Positions 14,446 through 24,298 of a stretch of 64,000 nt of DNA are shown here, one piece after another. Source of the DNA: Clostridium sp. M62/1 (GTDB lineage Bacteria; Bacillota; Clostridia; Lachnospirales; Lachnospiraceae); assembly GCF_020736365.1 (NCBI RefSeq), contig NZ_CP085988.1, positions 236,501 to 300,500 of the forward strand, read 5' to 3'. How positions within the stretch are numbered: position 1 is the first letter of the stretch; the number at the start of each line of letters is the position of its first letter. Position numbers and translations under genes: made by a program. The notes below the pieces were generated by a model. That model made no database searches. It saw nothing but the letters and a program-made list of their open reading frames with translations, and had not been told where the DNA came from.

Positions 14446-16956
14446 TTGCCAAGGGATGAAGAATTTAGGGCAAAAGAAAAGAAATTCCACAAGATGACCC
14501 GTGACGGGCTGGTGGAACGGGGCGCCGCTTCCGGCGAGGAAACCCGTATCAGCGGCCGGGAGCAGGATTTTGATTTGCGGCAGGCAAGGGATTCTCCTGA
14601 CTCTTTGGAGGATTTGTCGGCCAAAGCCCGCCACACCCGGCAGCAAAGGCCGAAGGACGGAGACACCCCGCAGGCGGAACCGGTGGAAAATGGGGAGGCT
14701 TCCCCTTTGGAGGATTCGCGGCCACAGTCCCATGAGGACGCTCCGCAGGAGGAACCACGGGAAAAGCCTGGCAGCCGGCATACCCGCTATCAGCAGAAGT
14801 TTTCCGAGTCCAGCAGCGCCAGTGAAGCGGCCGCCGAGCAGCCCCGCACCTCGAAACTGCAATTTGCCGAGGACGAACTGCCGCCGGATGCCCCCGGCAA
14901 AAAGCTGGTGAAAGCCCGGCAGAAGGCGGAACGGACCGCCCGGAAGCTGGAACAGGCCGAAGGCAATCTTCCGGCCAGGCGGAAACTGCGGCTGGAGGTG
15001 GAGGTGGACGCTGCCACCGGCAATGCCAAACGGCACTTAAAATTTGAAAAAGAGGTGATTTCCCAACAGGAACACATAAAAGGCGCCAAGCCTCTGCGCC
15101 CGGTAAAAAAAGGCGCAAACGCGGCCATCGGATATGCCCACAAGAAGATCTATGAGAATGAGCATGAAAACGTGGGTATTGAAGCGGCCCACCGCACAGA
15201 GCTGGTGGCGGAGGGAGGGCTTCGCGCCCTGAACCACCGCCGGAAAACCGCCCCTTACCGTAAAGTGGCCCGGCTGCAGAAAAAGACGGTGAAAACCCGC
15301 GCAAGGGCGGCTTACCAGCAGGCCCTTCACGACACCCCCAAGCTGCAGAGCAATGTGTTTTCCCGCATGTGGCAGAAGCACCGCTTAAAAAGGGAGTACG
15401 CCAAGGCCGCCAGGACCGCCCGGCGCACCGGGCAGGCTGCCGGGAAAACGGCCGCTGTCACGAAAAAAGCCGGAGGCGCGGTTGGGCGTTTTGCCAGCCG
15501 CCACCCGGCCCTCTGCCTGATGGCGGCGCTGTTGTTCCTGATCGTCGTTCTGATTTTTTCGCTCTTTTCTTCCTGTTCCAGTATGGGGACGGGCGGGATC
15601 GGCGCGATTGCGGCGTCCAGCTATACCGCGGAAGATCAGGACATCAACAATGCCGAGCTGGTTTATACGGAATGGGAAACCGACCTGCAGATGCAGATTG
15701 ACAATGCCGAAGCGGACCACCCCGGCTACGATGAATACCGCTACCATGTGGGCAATATCGGGCACAACCCCTTTGAGCTGATGGGATTCCTCACCGCGTC
15801 CTATCAAGCCTTCCAGTATGAGGATATTGAGGCCGTGCTGCAGGAGATCTTTGCCGAGCAGTATTCCCTCGCATTTGTGGAGGAAGTGGAGACCCGCACC
15901 CGCACGGAAACCCGGACGGACCCCAGTACCGGCGAGACTTATGAGGTAGAAGTGGCCTACGAGTGGCGGATTCTCAATATCAACCTGACGGCCAAATCCT
16001 TTACGGACGTGATCGCCGCCCGTATGGACACGGAACAGGCCCAGCTTTTTAATATCCTGATGATGACGAAGGGCAACCGCCAGTATGTCTCTAACGTGTT
16101 TGGCGATACCAACTGGCTCCCTTATGTCACAAGCTACTATGGCTACCGCGTCCACCCCATCAGCGGAGAAAAGAACTATCATAAGGCGGTGGATATTGGG
16201 ATGCCCCAGGGCACGGAGATTTTGGCCGGGCATGACGGTGTGGTAACGCAGGCCGGGGAAGCAGGCAGCTACGGGCTGATTGCGGTGCTGGAGGGCGCCA
16301 TGGAGGACGGGCGGACCCTTACCACAAAATACGCCCACTGCTCGGAACTTCTGGTGTCTGCCGGGCAGGAAGTCAAACAGGGGGATGTCATTGCCAAAGT
16401 GGGCAGCACCGGTGATTCCACCGGGCCGCACCTTCACCTGGAAGTGCTGGTGGATGGGCAGTACCTTAATCCCCTGTATTTTACCGATACCGGCGACCAT
16501 ACCGGAACCAGCCTGATCCCTGGAAGCGCGGGCGGACCGGAAATCCCCGCATATCCCGGCGCTCCTATGGGCGATGGCGATTATGCGGCGCTGATTACGG
16601 AGGCGCAGAAACATCTCGGAAAGCCTTATGTGTTCGGCGCTTCGGGACCAAACAGCTTTGATTGCAGCGGCTTTGTTTCCTATGTCCTCAATCAGAGCGG
16701 TGTTGCCAGTGTGGGACGCTCCACAGCCCAGGGGCTTTTCAACATGAGCACCCCTGTTTCCAGAGAGAACGCCCAGCCGGGAGACCTGATTTTCTTCACC
16801 GGCACCTATTCGGCGGGCACGCCTGTAACCCATGTAGGGATCTATATTGGCAACGGGCAGATGATCCATGCCGGGGACCCGGTGCAGTATGCCAATATCA
16901 ATACATCCTACTGGACCGAACATTTTTACGCATTTGGGCGTATCTCAACCAATTAA
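14446..16956 (+). CDS. CD1108-type conjugation protein: membrane anchor, M23 peptidase and NlpC/P60 domains
   Basis: 836 residues from TTG 14446, just after the GGGAGGTGA ribosome site; an overlapping ATG at 14440 is less well spaced. Residues 1-350 are charged and cytoplasmic, with one membrane segment near 360-380 (LCLMAALLFLIVVLIFSLF). A VirB8/TcpC-like spacer follows, then an M23 metallopeptidase domain (YYGYRVHPI...YHKAVDIGM...GPHLHLEV) and a C-terminal NlpC/P60 cysteine peptidase (NSFDCSGFVSYVL...THVGIYIG). It would open the peptidoglycan for the mating channel by cutting both cross-links and stem peptides. Confidence 0.88.
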   Translation: MPRDEEFRAKEKKFHKMTRDGLVERGAASGEETRISGREQDFDLRQARDSPDSLEDLSAKARHTRQQRPKDGDTPQAEPVENGEASPLEDSRPQSHEDAPQEEPREKPGSRHTRYQQKFSESSSASEAAAEQPRTSKLQFAEDELPPDAPGKKLVKARQKAERTARKLEQAEGNLPARRKLRLEVEVDAATGNAKRHLKFEKEVISQQEHIKGAKPLRPVKKGANAAIGYAHKKIYENEHENVGIEAAHRTELVAEGGLRALNHRRKTAPYRKVARLQKKTVKTRARAAYQQALHDTPKLQSNVFSRMWQKHRLKREYAKAARTARRTGQAAGKTAAVTKKAGGAVGRFASRHPALCLMAALLFLIVVLIFSLFSSCSSMGTGGIGAIAASSYTAEDQDINNAELVYTEWETDLQMQIDNAEADHPGYDEYRYHVGNIGHNPFELMGFLTASYQAFQYEDIEAVLQEIFAEQYSLAFVEEVETRTRTETRTDPSTGETYEVEVAYEWRILNINLTAKSFTDVIAARMDTEQAQLFNILMMTKGNRQYVSNVFGDTNWLPYVTSYYGYRVHPISGEKNYHKAVDIGMPQGTEILAGHDGVVTQAGEAGSYGLIAVLEGAMEDGRTLTTKYAHCSELLVSAGQEVKQGDVIAKVGSTGDSTGPHLHLEVLVDGQYLNPLYFTDTGDHTGTSLIPGSAGGPEIPAYPGAPMGDGDYAALITEAQKHLGKPYVFGASGPNSFDCSGFVSYVLNQSGVASVGRSTAQGLFNMSTPVSRENAQPGDLIFFTGTYSAGTPVTHVGIYIGNGQMIHAGDPVQYANINTSYWTEHFYAFGRISTN

Positions 16957-16973
16957 AGATCGGAGGTAATAAA

Positions 16974-17231
16974 TTGAATCCCAAAATTGACAAACTCGCA
17001 AGGGATATAGAAAAAACGGAAAAGAAAATCGCAGACCTGCAAAAAAAGCTGGAGCTTTTCAAAGAGGAAAAGACCCGGCTGGAGAACGAGGATTACGGCG
17101 ATATTGGCCGTGATTTCCACATGACCCCGAAGGAGCTGGCGGAATTTTTGAAGGCGCACAGGGCTGGGACCCTTACGGTCCCGGAGGCCGCCCCTCCTGC
17201 GGGAGAACAGGAGGCCGGCCATGAAGAATAA
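16974..17231 (+). CDS. DUF4315 family protein
   Basis: 85 residues from TTG 16974 with CGGAGG upstream. The first half is a strong coiled coil (IEKTEKKIADLQKKLELFKE), followed by a conserved segment (DFHMTPKELAEFLKAHRAG). DUF4315 is a standard small gene between the wall hydrolase and DUF4366 in these ICEs. Cytoplasmic; function unknown. It overlaps the next gene by 11 bp. Confidence 0.8.
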   Translation: MNPKIDKLARDIEKTEKKIADLQKKLELFKEEKTRLENEDYGDIGRDFHMTPKELAEFLKAHRAGTLTVPEAAPPAGEQEAGHEE

Positions 17232-18393
17232 AGTGAGGAATGTTCTGGCGGCGCTTGTGCTTTGCATGAGCGCCGTTGCCCTGCCTGTCACCGCTTACGC
17301 TTCCACGGGCAGCGATACCACGCCGCCCACCCTTACCGCGGCCTTAAAGGACGATAAGCTGGCGGTGGAGGCCAGCGATGATATGTCCGGCGTGGAGGCG
17401 GTGTATGTGGACGATACCCGTATCAACAGCCTTGTCAACGGCAAGGGTACCGTGGCCTTGAAGGATTATGCCGGGGACGGCAAGGAAGTGACGGTTTACG
17501 CGGTGGACTATTCCGGCAATCGCTCAAAAGAGGTAAAGCTGGATAACCCTTATTATGAGGAACCGGCGCAGACCCAGGCGGCTTCCTCTGCCGCGCCCCT
17601 ATCTTCCGGTGGGGAGACCCAGGCTGCGCCTTCCACGACCCCCGCGCCTTCTCCTTCGGCAAACAATGCGTCCAACAGTGCAAGCAATTCGGAAAGCAGC
17701 CAGGCCGCCCAGACCCCTTCGACCTCCCAGGCAGAAACAGAGGCTTCTTCTGAAAGCCCTGCCGCGGAGGACGAAACGGAGTCGGCTGTGCCGGAAGGGG
17801 CATTTACCCCGGAAGGCACCGGCACGGTCCTGGACTCAGCCACCGGGCAGGAAGATGATAAGCAGTTTTATACCATCACCACCGCAGACGGAAATGTGTT
17901 TTACCTTATCATTGACGGGAAGCGGGATTCGGAAAACGTCTACTTCCTGAATGGCGTTACGGAGGAAGATCTGCTCTCCCTGGCCCAGCAGGATAATGGC
18001 GGCGAAAGCGCCATTGAGGTTGTCACCTGCAACTGTACGGAAAAATGCGAGGCGGGCGCGGTGAATACCGATTGCCCGGTCTGCAAAAATGACCTGAACG
18101 GCTGCCTGGGCAAAGTGATGGAAGAACCGGCGCCGGAAGAAACCGAACAGCCGGAAGCAGAGCCGGAGAAATCCGGCGGCAATACCGGCATGATTATCTT
18201 CCTGGTGATCGCTCTTGCGGCCGCTGGCGGGCTGGGCTACTACTTCAAGATCGTGCGCCCGAAACAGCAGGCGGCTATGGACGAGGACGAGTTCGAGGAT
18301 GACGGTTACGGTGAGGATGATGAAACCAACGAGGCATACGGGGAACCGGATTACCTTACCGAAGATGATTTTGACGACAAGGACAGCAAATAA
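17221..18393 (+). CDS. DUF4366 surface-exposed membrane protein
   Basis: 390 residues. A signal peptide (about 1-27, ending TAYA) is followed by an Ig-like domain with TPPTLTAALKDDKLAVEASD, a long Ser/Ala/Pro-rich low-complexity linker (about 115-190), and a DUF4366 region containing a Cys cluster (CNCTEKCEAGAVNTDC PVC). A C-terminal membrane helix (about 320-342) and a very acidic cytoplasmic tail follow. It would span the wall and display the N-terminal domain outside. It is probably part of the mating-pair apparatus, being conserved between the hydrolase and adhesin genes. Confidence 0.8.
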   Translation: MKNKVRNVLAALVLCMSAVALPVTAYASTGSDTTPPTLTAALKDDKLAVEASDDMSGVEAVYVDDTRINSLVNGKGTVALKDYAGDGKEVTVYAVDYSGNRSKEVKLDNPYYEEPAQTQAASSAAPLSSGGETQAAPSTTPAPSPSANNASNSASNSESSQAAQTPSTSQAETEASSESPAAEDETESAVPEGAFTPEGTGTVLDSATGQEDDKQFYTITTADGNVFYLIIDGKRDSENVYFLNGVTEEDLLSLAQQDNGGESAIEVVTCNCTEKCEAGAVNTDCPVCKNDLNGCLGKVMEEPAPEETEQPEAEPEKSGGNTGMIIFLVIALAAAGGLGYYFKIVRPKQQAAMDEDEFEDDGYGEDDETNEAYGEPDYLTEDDFDDKDSK

Positions 18394-18429
18394 GGCTGTC
18401 CTTTATTTTTAAGAAAGTGAGGATTTTTC

Positions 18430-21400
18430 ATGGAGAAAACAAAAACGTGCCGCCGCGGTCTGAAACGGCTGCTGGCCTTTCTTCTCAGCGCGCTGTGCCT
18501 CCTGGGGCTGCTGCCTATGTCTGCCTTTGCCATGGAGCCGGGGCAGACGGCAAGCTCCTGGCTGGGCGATCAGTATGTGGGTTCTGACGGGCAGCATTAC
18601 TACTCGCCCGCGCCCTACACCTACCTGGTCTACAATTCCGATGGGACCATGGATGTACGCACCAGCTCCGGCGGCAGTGCTTACCGCCACTATATGCTGA
18701 CCGTTTCCGATGGAAGCAGCCATCAGGTTTATTGTGTGGAGAGCGGGATTCCCTACAATACCTCTGATAATACCTATACATCAGAGAGCGGGACGAACAG
18801 CCAATACTTAAACCTGCTTCCTTCTGAGGCCAGACGGGGCATTACCCTGACTGCGATCTATGGCTGGAAGCCGGGCGCAAGCCTTCCGGTTTCCGGTATC
18901 AATGAGGATGATTATAAGATGGCGACCCAGATTATCCTCTGGGAATACCAGCAGCAGCTCCGCAGCGACCCATACAGCCGCCACGGAAACGGCCATGCGT
19001 CAGCGGACCAGTATTACAGCGTGATCGCCGGGCGCCCTGCGGAAAAAGCGTACAACTGGATCTTAGAGCAGGTGGCTTCCCATTCTACGGTCCCCTCTTT
19101 TACTTCTTCCAGTAAAGACGGGGCGCCGGAACTGGAACTGAAATGGGATTCGGAACAAAGAGTTTATACCCTGACCGTTGCCGATACGAATAACCTGGGG
19201 ATCGACCTGGATCTGCTTTCCGGCAGCGGCGTGTCTGTCACAAGGAACGGCAATCAGTATACCTTCACAAGCAAGGATATGATTATGGACCCTGTGACGT
19301 TTGAATTTCGGAAAGATATTCCGGTTGCCAATGATATGCTGATCTGGGGCAGGCCCGGCTACCAGACCATGATGACCGGAGCCAGTGACCCGGTATCATT
19401 TTTTGTAAAGATCAAGACAGAAACCTATGGCACCGCAAAACTTGTCAAAACCAGCGAGGACGGCATTGTGTCCGGGATTTCCTTCAACATTTCCGGTACG
19501 GATCTTCTTGGAAATGAAATCAATGAGAACGTGACAACCGGGGAAAACGGGCAGATTGAAAAGAAGCTCCTTCCCGGCACTTATCTTGTGACAGAAATCC
19601 CGGTTGACCGCTATGTAACGCCTGCCTCGCAATATGTCACCATTGAAAGCGGCCAGACTTCCACCGTCCATTTCAGCAACATTTTGAAGAAATTCCGTGT
19701 CCATGTGGTAAAGAGCGATGCAGATACGGGAACGGCCCAGGGGGATGCGACCCTTGCCGGAGCGACTTACGGGATCTATAACAATGGTGAACTGGTAGAT
19801 ACCTACACTACGGATGCGGACGGCAGCTTTATGACCCGTTACTATGTATGCGGGGACGCCTGGACGATCCGGGAAATCTCACCCAGCACCGGGTACCTGC
19901 TCAACGAAACTGTCTACGAAGTCGGCGCTTCCCCTTCCCTGTATGAGATTGAGCTGAATACAGCGGAAAGCCAGGTCACAGAAACGGTGATCTACGGGAA
20001 TATCCAGCTTGTGAAGCATACCGATGAGATGGACCCGGATGTGCCGGAGGATGAAAACACCGGAGAACCCAATGAGGGTGTAGTGGAACGCCCGGAGGAA
20101 GGCGCAGTATTTGAGATTTACTTAAAGGCCGCAGGCAGCTATGACAACGCAAAGGAAAGTGAGCGCGATCTGCTCACAACGGACAGCGATGGGTTTGCCG
20201 CTTCTAAACAGCTTCCTTACGGACACTATACCGTACACCAGGTTGCCGGTGAGGAAGGGAAAGGGTTTGTACCGGACTTTACGGTCTTTATTTCTTCCAA
20301 TGGGGAAACATACAGCTATATCCTGAATAACCGTACCATTACGGCCCGCCTGAAGGTGGAAAAATGCGATGCGGAGACAGGGAATATCATTCCCATGACC
20401 GGAACCGGCTTCAAGATCAAAGACCTTTCCACCGGGGAATTTATCACCCAGGATGTCTACTACCCGAACCCGGAGACTCTTGATACTTTCTATGTTTCGG
20501 ACGAAGGCTGGCTGATGCTGCCGGAACCTCTGCCTGTGGGGAATTACGAACTGCATGAGGTGGCTGCGCCATACGGCTATGTGTTATCCAATGAGCCTGT
20601 GCCTTTTACCATTGACGGCAGCGAGGCGACTGTAACCGTTACACAGTACAATATGCCGCAGAAAGGCCAGCTCACCATTACAAAGACCGGCGAGGTATTT
20701 GCTTCTGTCCAGGAAAACGATGGCCTCTATCAGCCGGTGTACGAGGTCCGGGGACTTCCCGGCGCAGTCTATGATGTGATTGCCGACGAAGATATTTATA
20801 CCGGGGACGGTACCCTGCGGGTGGCAAAAGATACGGTAGTCGCTACCCTTACCACCGGGGAGGATGGAACGGCGGTCAGCGAACCGCAATACCTGGGCCG
20901 CTACCGTCTGGAGGAACGCCAGGCGCCGGAAGGCATGGTGCTGGACCCCACACCGATTTATACCGAGCTTACCTATGCCGGTCAGGATGTAGAGATCACC
21001 CAGGCGGCCATCGGGCTTTATGATGAACGCCAGAAGGTAGAGATCGACCTTCTGAAATCCCTGGAAACGGACGAAACCTTTGGCATTGGGCTTGGCGAGG
21101 AATACAAGGATATTTCCTTTGGCCTGTACGCTTCGGAGGACCTGACTGCCCTGGATGGCAGCGTGATTCCCGCGGGCGGGCTTCTGGAAGTCGTGGCGGT
21201 TGCGCCGGTAGAGGACGCGCCCGGCCAGTATTCGGCTGCCTTTGCCTCCGACCTGCCTTTTGGCAGCTTCTATGTCCAGGAGCGCACCACCAATGAGGCA
21301 TTTGTGCTTTCCAATCAACAGTACCCGGTAGTCTTTGCGTATGCCGGGCAGGAAACCGCCCTGGTAACGATTGCGGTCAATGACGGCGAGGCCATTTCCA

Positions 21401-23406
21401 ATGAAATGATCCGCGGGCGCATTGACGGTGTGAAATACGGCGAGGATCCCGAAGGCGGTGAGGACCTTACCCTGGAGGGCGCGCTGATCGGCCTGTTTGC
21501 TCCCGGCACGGAGGAATTTACCGAGGAAAATGCCCTCCTTGTGACAACTTCCGTGGAAAACGGCGCCTTCTCCTTTGAGGATGTGCCTTTCGGCCATTGG
21601 ATCATCAAGGAAATTTCCAGCCCTTCGGCCCTGTACTCCATCAGCCCGGAACAGCACCATGTCTATATCGGCACCGATGGGCAGACCATTGAAATCGAGA
21701 TCGACAATACCCTGATCCACGGTACGGTGCAGGTCATCAAGACCGAGGCTGTGGACGAATTGAAGTCTATCCAGGAGGACGAGGAAAACACTTCTGAAAG
21801 TGAGGCTGGCGAGACGGAAGAAAGCGCCGCTGATGATACCGGCGAGGACACTGCGGACAATCCATTCCTCCACCGGCTGCCCGGCGCTGTCTTTGAGCTT
21901 TATGAGGACACCAACGGCGATAAGGCATTTGATGAAGGCGACGCCCTGATCGGGGAGCTGACGGAAACCGATGAAGGTTTCCATGAATTGAGCGGCCTCT
22001 TGGCAAAGGGCTATTTTGTCAAAGAGAAAACTGCCCCGGAAGGCCACAAGCTGGACCCCAATGCTTATTACTTTGAGATCACCACGGACGGGCAGGTTGT
22101 CGTTGTGGAAAATGGTGAGGCTGGCCGCGGCTTTGTGAATGAGGCTTACCGCGGCAACCTGAAAATCACAAAAGATTCCAGCGATGGTCGCAAGGACGGC
22201 TTTGCCTTTGAGGTGAAAAGTGAGGATGGCACCTACTGCGAGACTTTCACAAGCCCGGAGGATGGTATCATCCTGATCGAAGGGCTGCGCGTGGGCAAAT
22301 ACACTGTGACCGAGGTTAAGAATAAGGCCAGTGAGGACTATATCATCCCGGATGGCGCTACGGTGGAGATCAAGGCCGATGAAACCGCCGAAGTGAGCTT
22401 CTTCAATGAAAAGCCGGAGGAAGAAACCCCGGAAACGCCTGATACGCCAGATACCCCGAATAACCCGACAACGCCTTCCAATCCTTCCAAGCCGGTCCCG
22501 CAGACAGGCGATGATTATAACCTGTATATCTGGATCGGCGTGCTGGGCGCGGCGGTGATCGGAAGCGGTGTTGCCCTTTTCCTGTGCGCTTACAAGAAAA
22601 AAGGCCAGAAGTCCAGTACCGGGCGCCGCAGAGCGGCAACGGGTGTGCTTCTGATCTGCATTGCCATGGCGGTAGGCAGCGGCTTTATGCTGGCGCGGGA
22701 AATCGGCCAGTACAAGGAAAGCGCCGATACCTATGCCGGGCTTTCGGAATATGTCACCCCGGCTGAAACGGATGGGGAAAATGGGAACGCGGAGGCGCCG
22801 GAGGAAACCGGCGCTTCCTCCATTTCTCTGCCCACGGTGGACTTTGAAAGCCTGCTGGCCCAGGGGCCGGATGTCAAGGCATGGCTGGAGCTTCCCGGCA
22901 CGGTCATTCAGTACCCGGTGGCCCAGGGCGAGGATAACAGCTACTACCTGAAACACCTGTATGACGGTACGGCAAACAAGGTGGGCTGTCTGTTCATCGA
23001 CTATGAAAACGCGGAGGATTTTTCCGACAACAACACGATCATCTATGGGCACAACATGCGGGACGGCTCTATGTTCTCCACGCTGGTGGAATACAAAGCG
23101 CAGGCTTATTATGACGAACATCCGGAAATGTACCTGGTAACGCCGGAAGGCGGTTATGTGGTCGAGGTGTTTTCCGCATTTGTGGCAAGCCCGGAGGAAT
23201 CCGGCAGCGAAACTTCTCCCTGGGCGCTGGAATGGAAAGACAGCGGCGCTTATACGACCTGGCTTTCCGCAATGCAGGAGCGTTCTGTGATCGAAACGGG
23301 CGTCTCCGTCACTTCCAGCGACAAGGTGCTGACCCTTTCCACCTGTACCAATGGCGGCGCTGACCGCTTTATCGTCATGGGCAGGCTGGTAGATGTAACT
23401 GAATAA
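18430..23406 (+). CDS. Giant Cna-B/SpaA-type adhesin fused to a class B sortase
   Basis: 1658 residues in one uninterrupted frame. It contains a signal peptide (about 1-36, ending MSAFA), a thioester-domain-like region with YCVESGIPY (about 95-240), then roughly ten Cna-B/SpaA repeats (about 330-1340) with recurrent E-box-like strings such as YHELSG or YRLEERQAPEG. A sorting signal VPQTG (1356-1360), a membrane helix and a Lys-rich stop follow. The chain then continues: a second membrane helix (about 1401-1423) leads into a sortase B domain with catalytic His1541 (YGHNM), Cys1639 (LSTC) and Arg1646. Normally adhesin and sortase are separate adjacent genes. The product could attach itself or other ICE surface proteins to the wall. 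Confidence 0.88.
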   Translation: MEKTKTCRRGLKRLLAFLLSALCLLGLLPMSAFAMEPGQTASSWLGDQYVGSDGQHYYSPAPYTYLVYNSDGTMDVRTSSGGSAYRHYMLTVSDGSSHQVYCVESGIPYNTSDNTYTSESGTNSQYLNLLPSEARRGITLTAIYGWKPGASLPVSGINEDDYKMATQIILWEYQQQLRSDPYSRHGNGHASADQYYSVIAGRPAEKAYNWILEQVASHSTVPSFTSSSKDGAPELELKWDSEQRVYTLTVADTNNLGIDLDLLSGSGVSVTRNGNQYTFTSKDMIMDPVTFEFRKDIPVANDMLIWGRPGYQTMMTGASDPVSFFVKIKTETYGTAKLVKTSEDGIVSGISFNISGTDLLGNEINENVTTGENGQIEKKLLPGTYLVTEIPVDRYVTPASQYVTIESGQTSTVHFSNILKKFRVHVVKSDADTGTAQGDATLAGATYGIYNNGELVDTYTTDADGSFMTRYYVCGDAWTIREISPSTGYLLNETVYEVGASPSLYEIELNTAESQVTETVIYGNIQLVKHTDEMDPDVPEDENTGEPNEGVVERPEEGAVFEIYLKAAGSYDNAKESERDLLTTDSDGFAASKQLPYGHYTVHQVAGEEGKGFVPDFTVFISSNGETYSYILNNRTITARLKVEKCDAETGNIIPMTGTGFKIKDLSTGEFITQDVYYPNPETLDTFYVSDEGWLMLPEPLPVGNYELHEVAAPYGYVLSNEPVPFTIDGSEATVTVTQYNMPQKGQLTITKTGEVFASVQENDGLYQPVYEVRGLPGAVYDVIADEDIYTGDGTLRVAKDTVVATLTTGEDGTAVSEPQYLGRYRLEERQAPEGMVLDPTPIYTELTYAGQDVEITQAAIGLYDERQKVEIDLLKSLETDETFGIGLGEEYKDISFGLYASEDLTALDGSVIPAGGLLEVVAVAPVEDAPGQYSAAFASDLPFGSFYVQERTTNEAFVLSNQQYPVVFAYAGQETALVTIAVNDGEAISNEMIRGRIDGVKYGEDPEGGEDLTLEGALIGLFAPGTEEFTEENALLVTTSVENGAFSFEDVPFGHWIIKEISSPSALYSISPEQHHVYIGTDGQTIEIEIDNTLIHGTVQVIKTEAVDELKSIQEDEENTSESEAGETEESAADDTGEDTADNPFLHRLPGAVFELYEDTNGDKAFDEGDALIGELTETDEGFHELSGLLAKGYFVKEKTAPEGHKLDPNAYYFEITTDGQVVVVENGEAGRGFVNEAYRGNLKITKDSSDGRKDGFAFEVKSEDGTYCETFTSPEDGIILIEGLRVGKYTVTEVKNKASEDYIIPDGATVEIKADETAEVSFFNEKPEEETPETPDTPDTPNNPTTPSNPSKPVPQTGDDYNLYIWIGVLGAAVIGSGVALFLCAYKKKGQKSSTGRRRAATGVLLICIAMAVGSGFMLAREIGQYKESADTYAGLSEYVTPAETDGENGNAEAPEETGASSISLPTVDFESLLAQGPDVKAWLELPGTVIQYPVAQGEDNSYYLKHLYDGTANKVGCLFIDYENAEDFSDNNTIIYGHNMRDGSMFSTLVEYKAQAYYDEHPEMYLVTPEGGYVVEVFSAFVASPEESGSETSPWALEWKDSGAYTTWLSAMQERSVIETGVSVTSSDKVLTLSTCTNGGADRFIVMGRLVDVTE

Positions 23407-23422
23407 CAATTTTTCATAAGAT

Positions 23423-23450
23423 GGCGCGGGATGCCGGATGCTCCCGCGCC
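23423..23450 (+). terminator. GC-rich hairpin after the adhesin-sortase gene
   Basis: Perfect 9-bp arms GGCGCGGGA (23423-23431) and TCCCGCGCC (23442-23450). No T run follows, so it may attenuate rather than stop transcription into the next genes. Confidence 0.4.
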
Positions 23451-23475
23451 TATCTCTATATATGGAGGATTTGCA

Positions 23476-23958
23476 ATGGTAAATAACATTGTTCCTATTC
23501 CCGGATATGTCCATCTCTACCGCTCCATGCTGCGGTTTTACGATATGCCCAGCGCGGAGCTGAAAGAAATGCTCTATCTTCTGAATACCGCCAACCTGGA
23601 CAGCTATGGCTTCCACCACCCGGAGGCGCATGTGGTCGAGAGCGGCCCGGTAGCTTTCTGCGGCTGGCTGGATCATCGGTATGCCCGCCCTTACCGGACG
23701 GAAGTGCAGCTTTATAAATCCCTGCTGGCCCTGAAACGCAGCATTGACCGGGATTGTATTGTCACCTCCCAGCGGGAAGCCCTTCAAATGCTCCGGTGCG
23801 TGATCTCCAACCTGGAATACCGCTTTTATAAAGCCTACAACATGGAATTTGAGGATAAGCGCACGGTGTATTCCGAGTGTGCCTTCCGGCTGATCCCGCG
23901 GGAGAACGAACCCAGCGTGTGCCTGATGCACGATTGGATTTATCTTCCTACGGCGTAA
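23476..23958 (+). CDS. ICE-conserved hypothetical protein
   Basis: 160 residues starting MVNNIVPIPGYVHLYRSML; the start is set by ATGGAGGATTTGCA just upstream. It is soluble, without signal or membrane segments, with many aromatic and charged residues and a C-terminus ending SVCLMHDWIYLPTA. I do not recognise a domain. It begins a run of cytoplasmic genes with two nucleotide-metabolism enzymes, so it may belong to the same functional group, but nothing in the sequence proves this. Confidence 0.65.
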   Translation: MVNNIVPIPGYVHLYRSMLRFYDMPSAELKEMLYLLNTANLDSYGFHHPEAHVVESGPVAFCGWLDHRYARPYRTEVQLYKSLLALKRSIDRDCIVTSQREALQMLRCVISNLEYRFYKAYNMEFEDKRTVYSECAFRLIPRENEPSVCLMHDWIYLPTA

Positions 23959-23971
23959 AGTGGGGTGAGTT

Positions 23972-24298
23972 ATGACACAAAAAGAATTTCAGGCTGTTTT
24001 TCGGGAACAGGTACGGCAGTGTGAAGGGCTTCTGATTCAGAAGGCCAAAGAATATACCGGCGACAACCCGGACCGGCTCAGCGCCTTCAAAGCGGCGGCT
24101 GCGATCCAGGACAGCACCCCGCAGCGTGCGTTGGCCGGGATGATGGCAAAGCACATCATCTCCATTTATGATATGTGCTTTACGGACCGGAAAACTTTTG
24201 AGCTGGCTGTCTGGGAGGAAAAGATCACTGACAGCCTTAACTATCTGTTTTTATTAAAAGCTGTGATAAAGGAGGAATTGGAATATCAACCAGATTGA
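23972..24298 (+). CDS. Small helical protein resembling nucleotide-modification-associated domains
   Basis: 108 residues, all-helical in appearance: KAKEYTGDNPDRLSAFKAAA, then MMAKHIISIYDMC and a C-terminal WEEKITDSLNYLFLLKAV. This pattern resembles phage Nmad1/DUF1599-like or MazG-like all-alpha nucleotide enzymes, but I cannot confirm the metal-binding residues. It directly precedes the ThyX-like and dUTPase genes, which fits a role in deoxynucleotide metabolism. The ribosome site is weak (GGGGTGAG). Confidence 0.5.
   Translation: MTQKEFQAVFREQVRQCEGLLIQKAKEYTGDNPDRLSAFKAAAAIQDSTPQRALAGMMAKHIISIYDMCFTDRKTFELAVWEEKITDSLNYLFLLKAVIKEELEYQPD

Noticed and set aside
20584..23931. A 1115-codon open frame on the minus strand
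   Set aside because: It is antisense to the Cna-B adhesin-sortase gene, has no ribosome site, and its length follows from the GC-rich, repetitive codon use of the sense gene.
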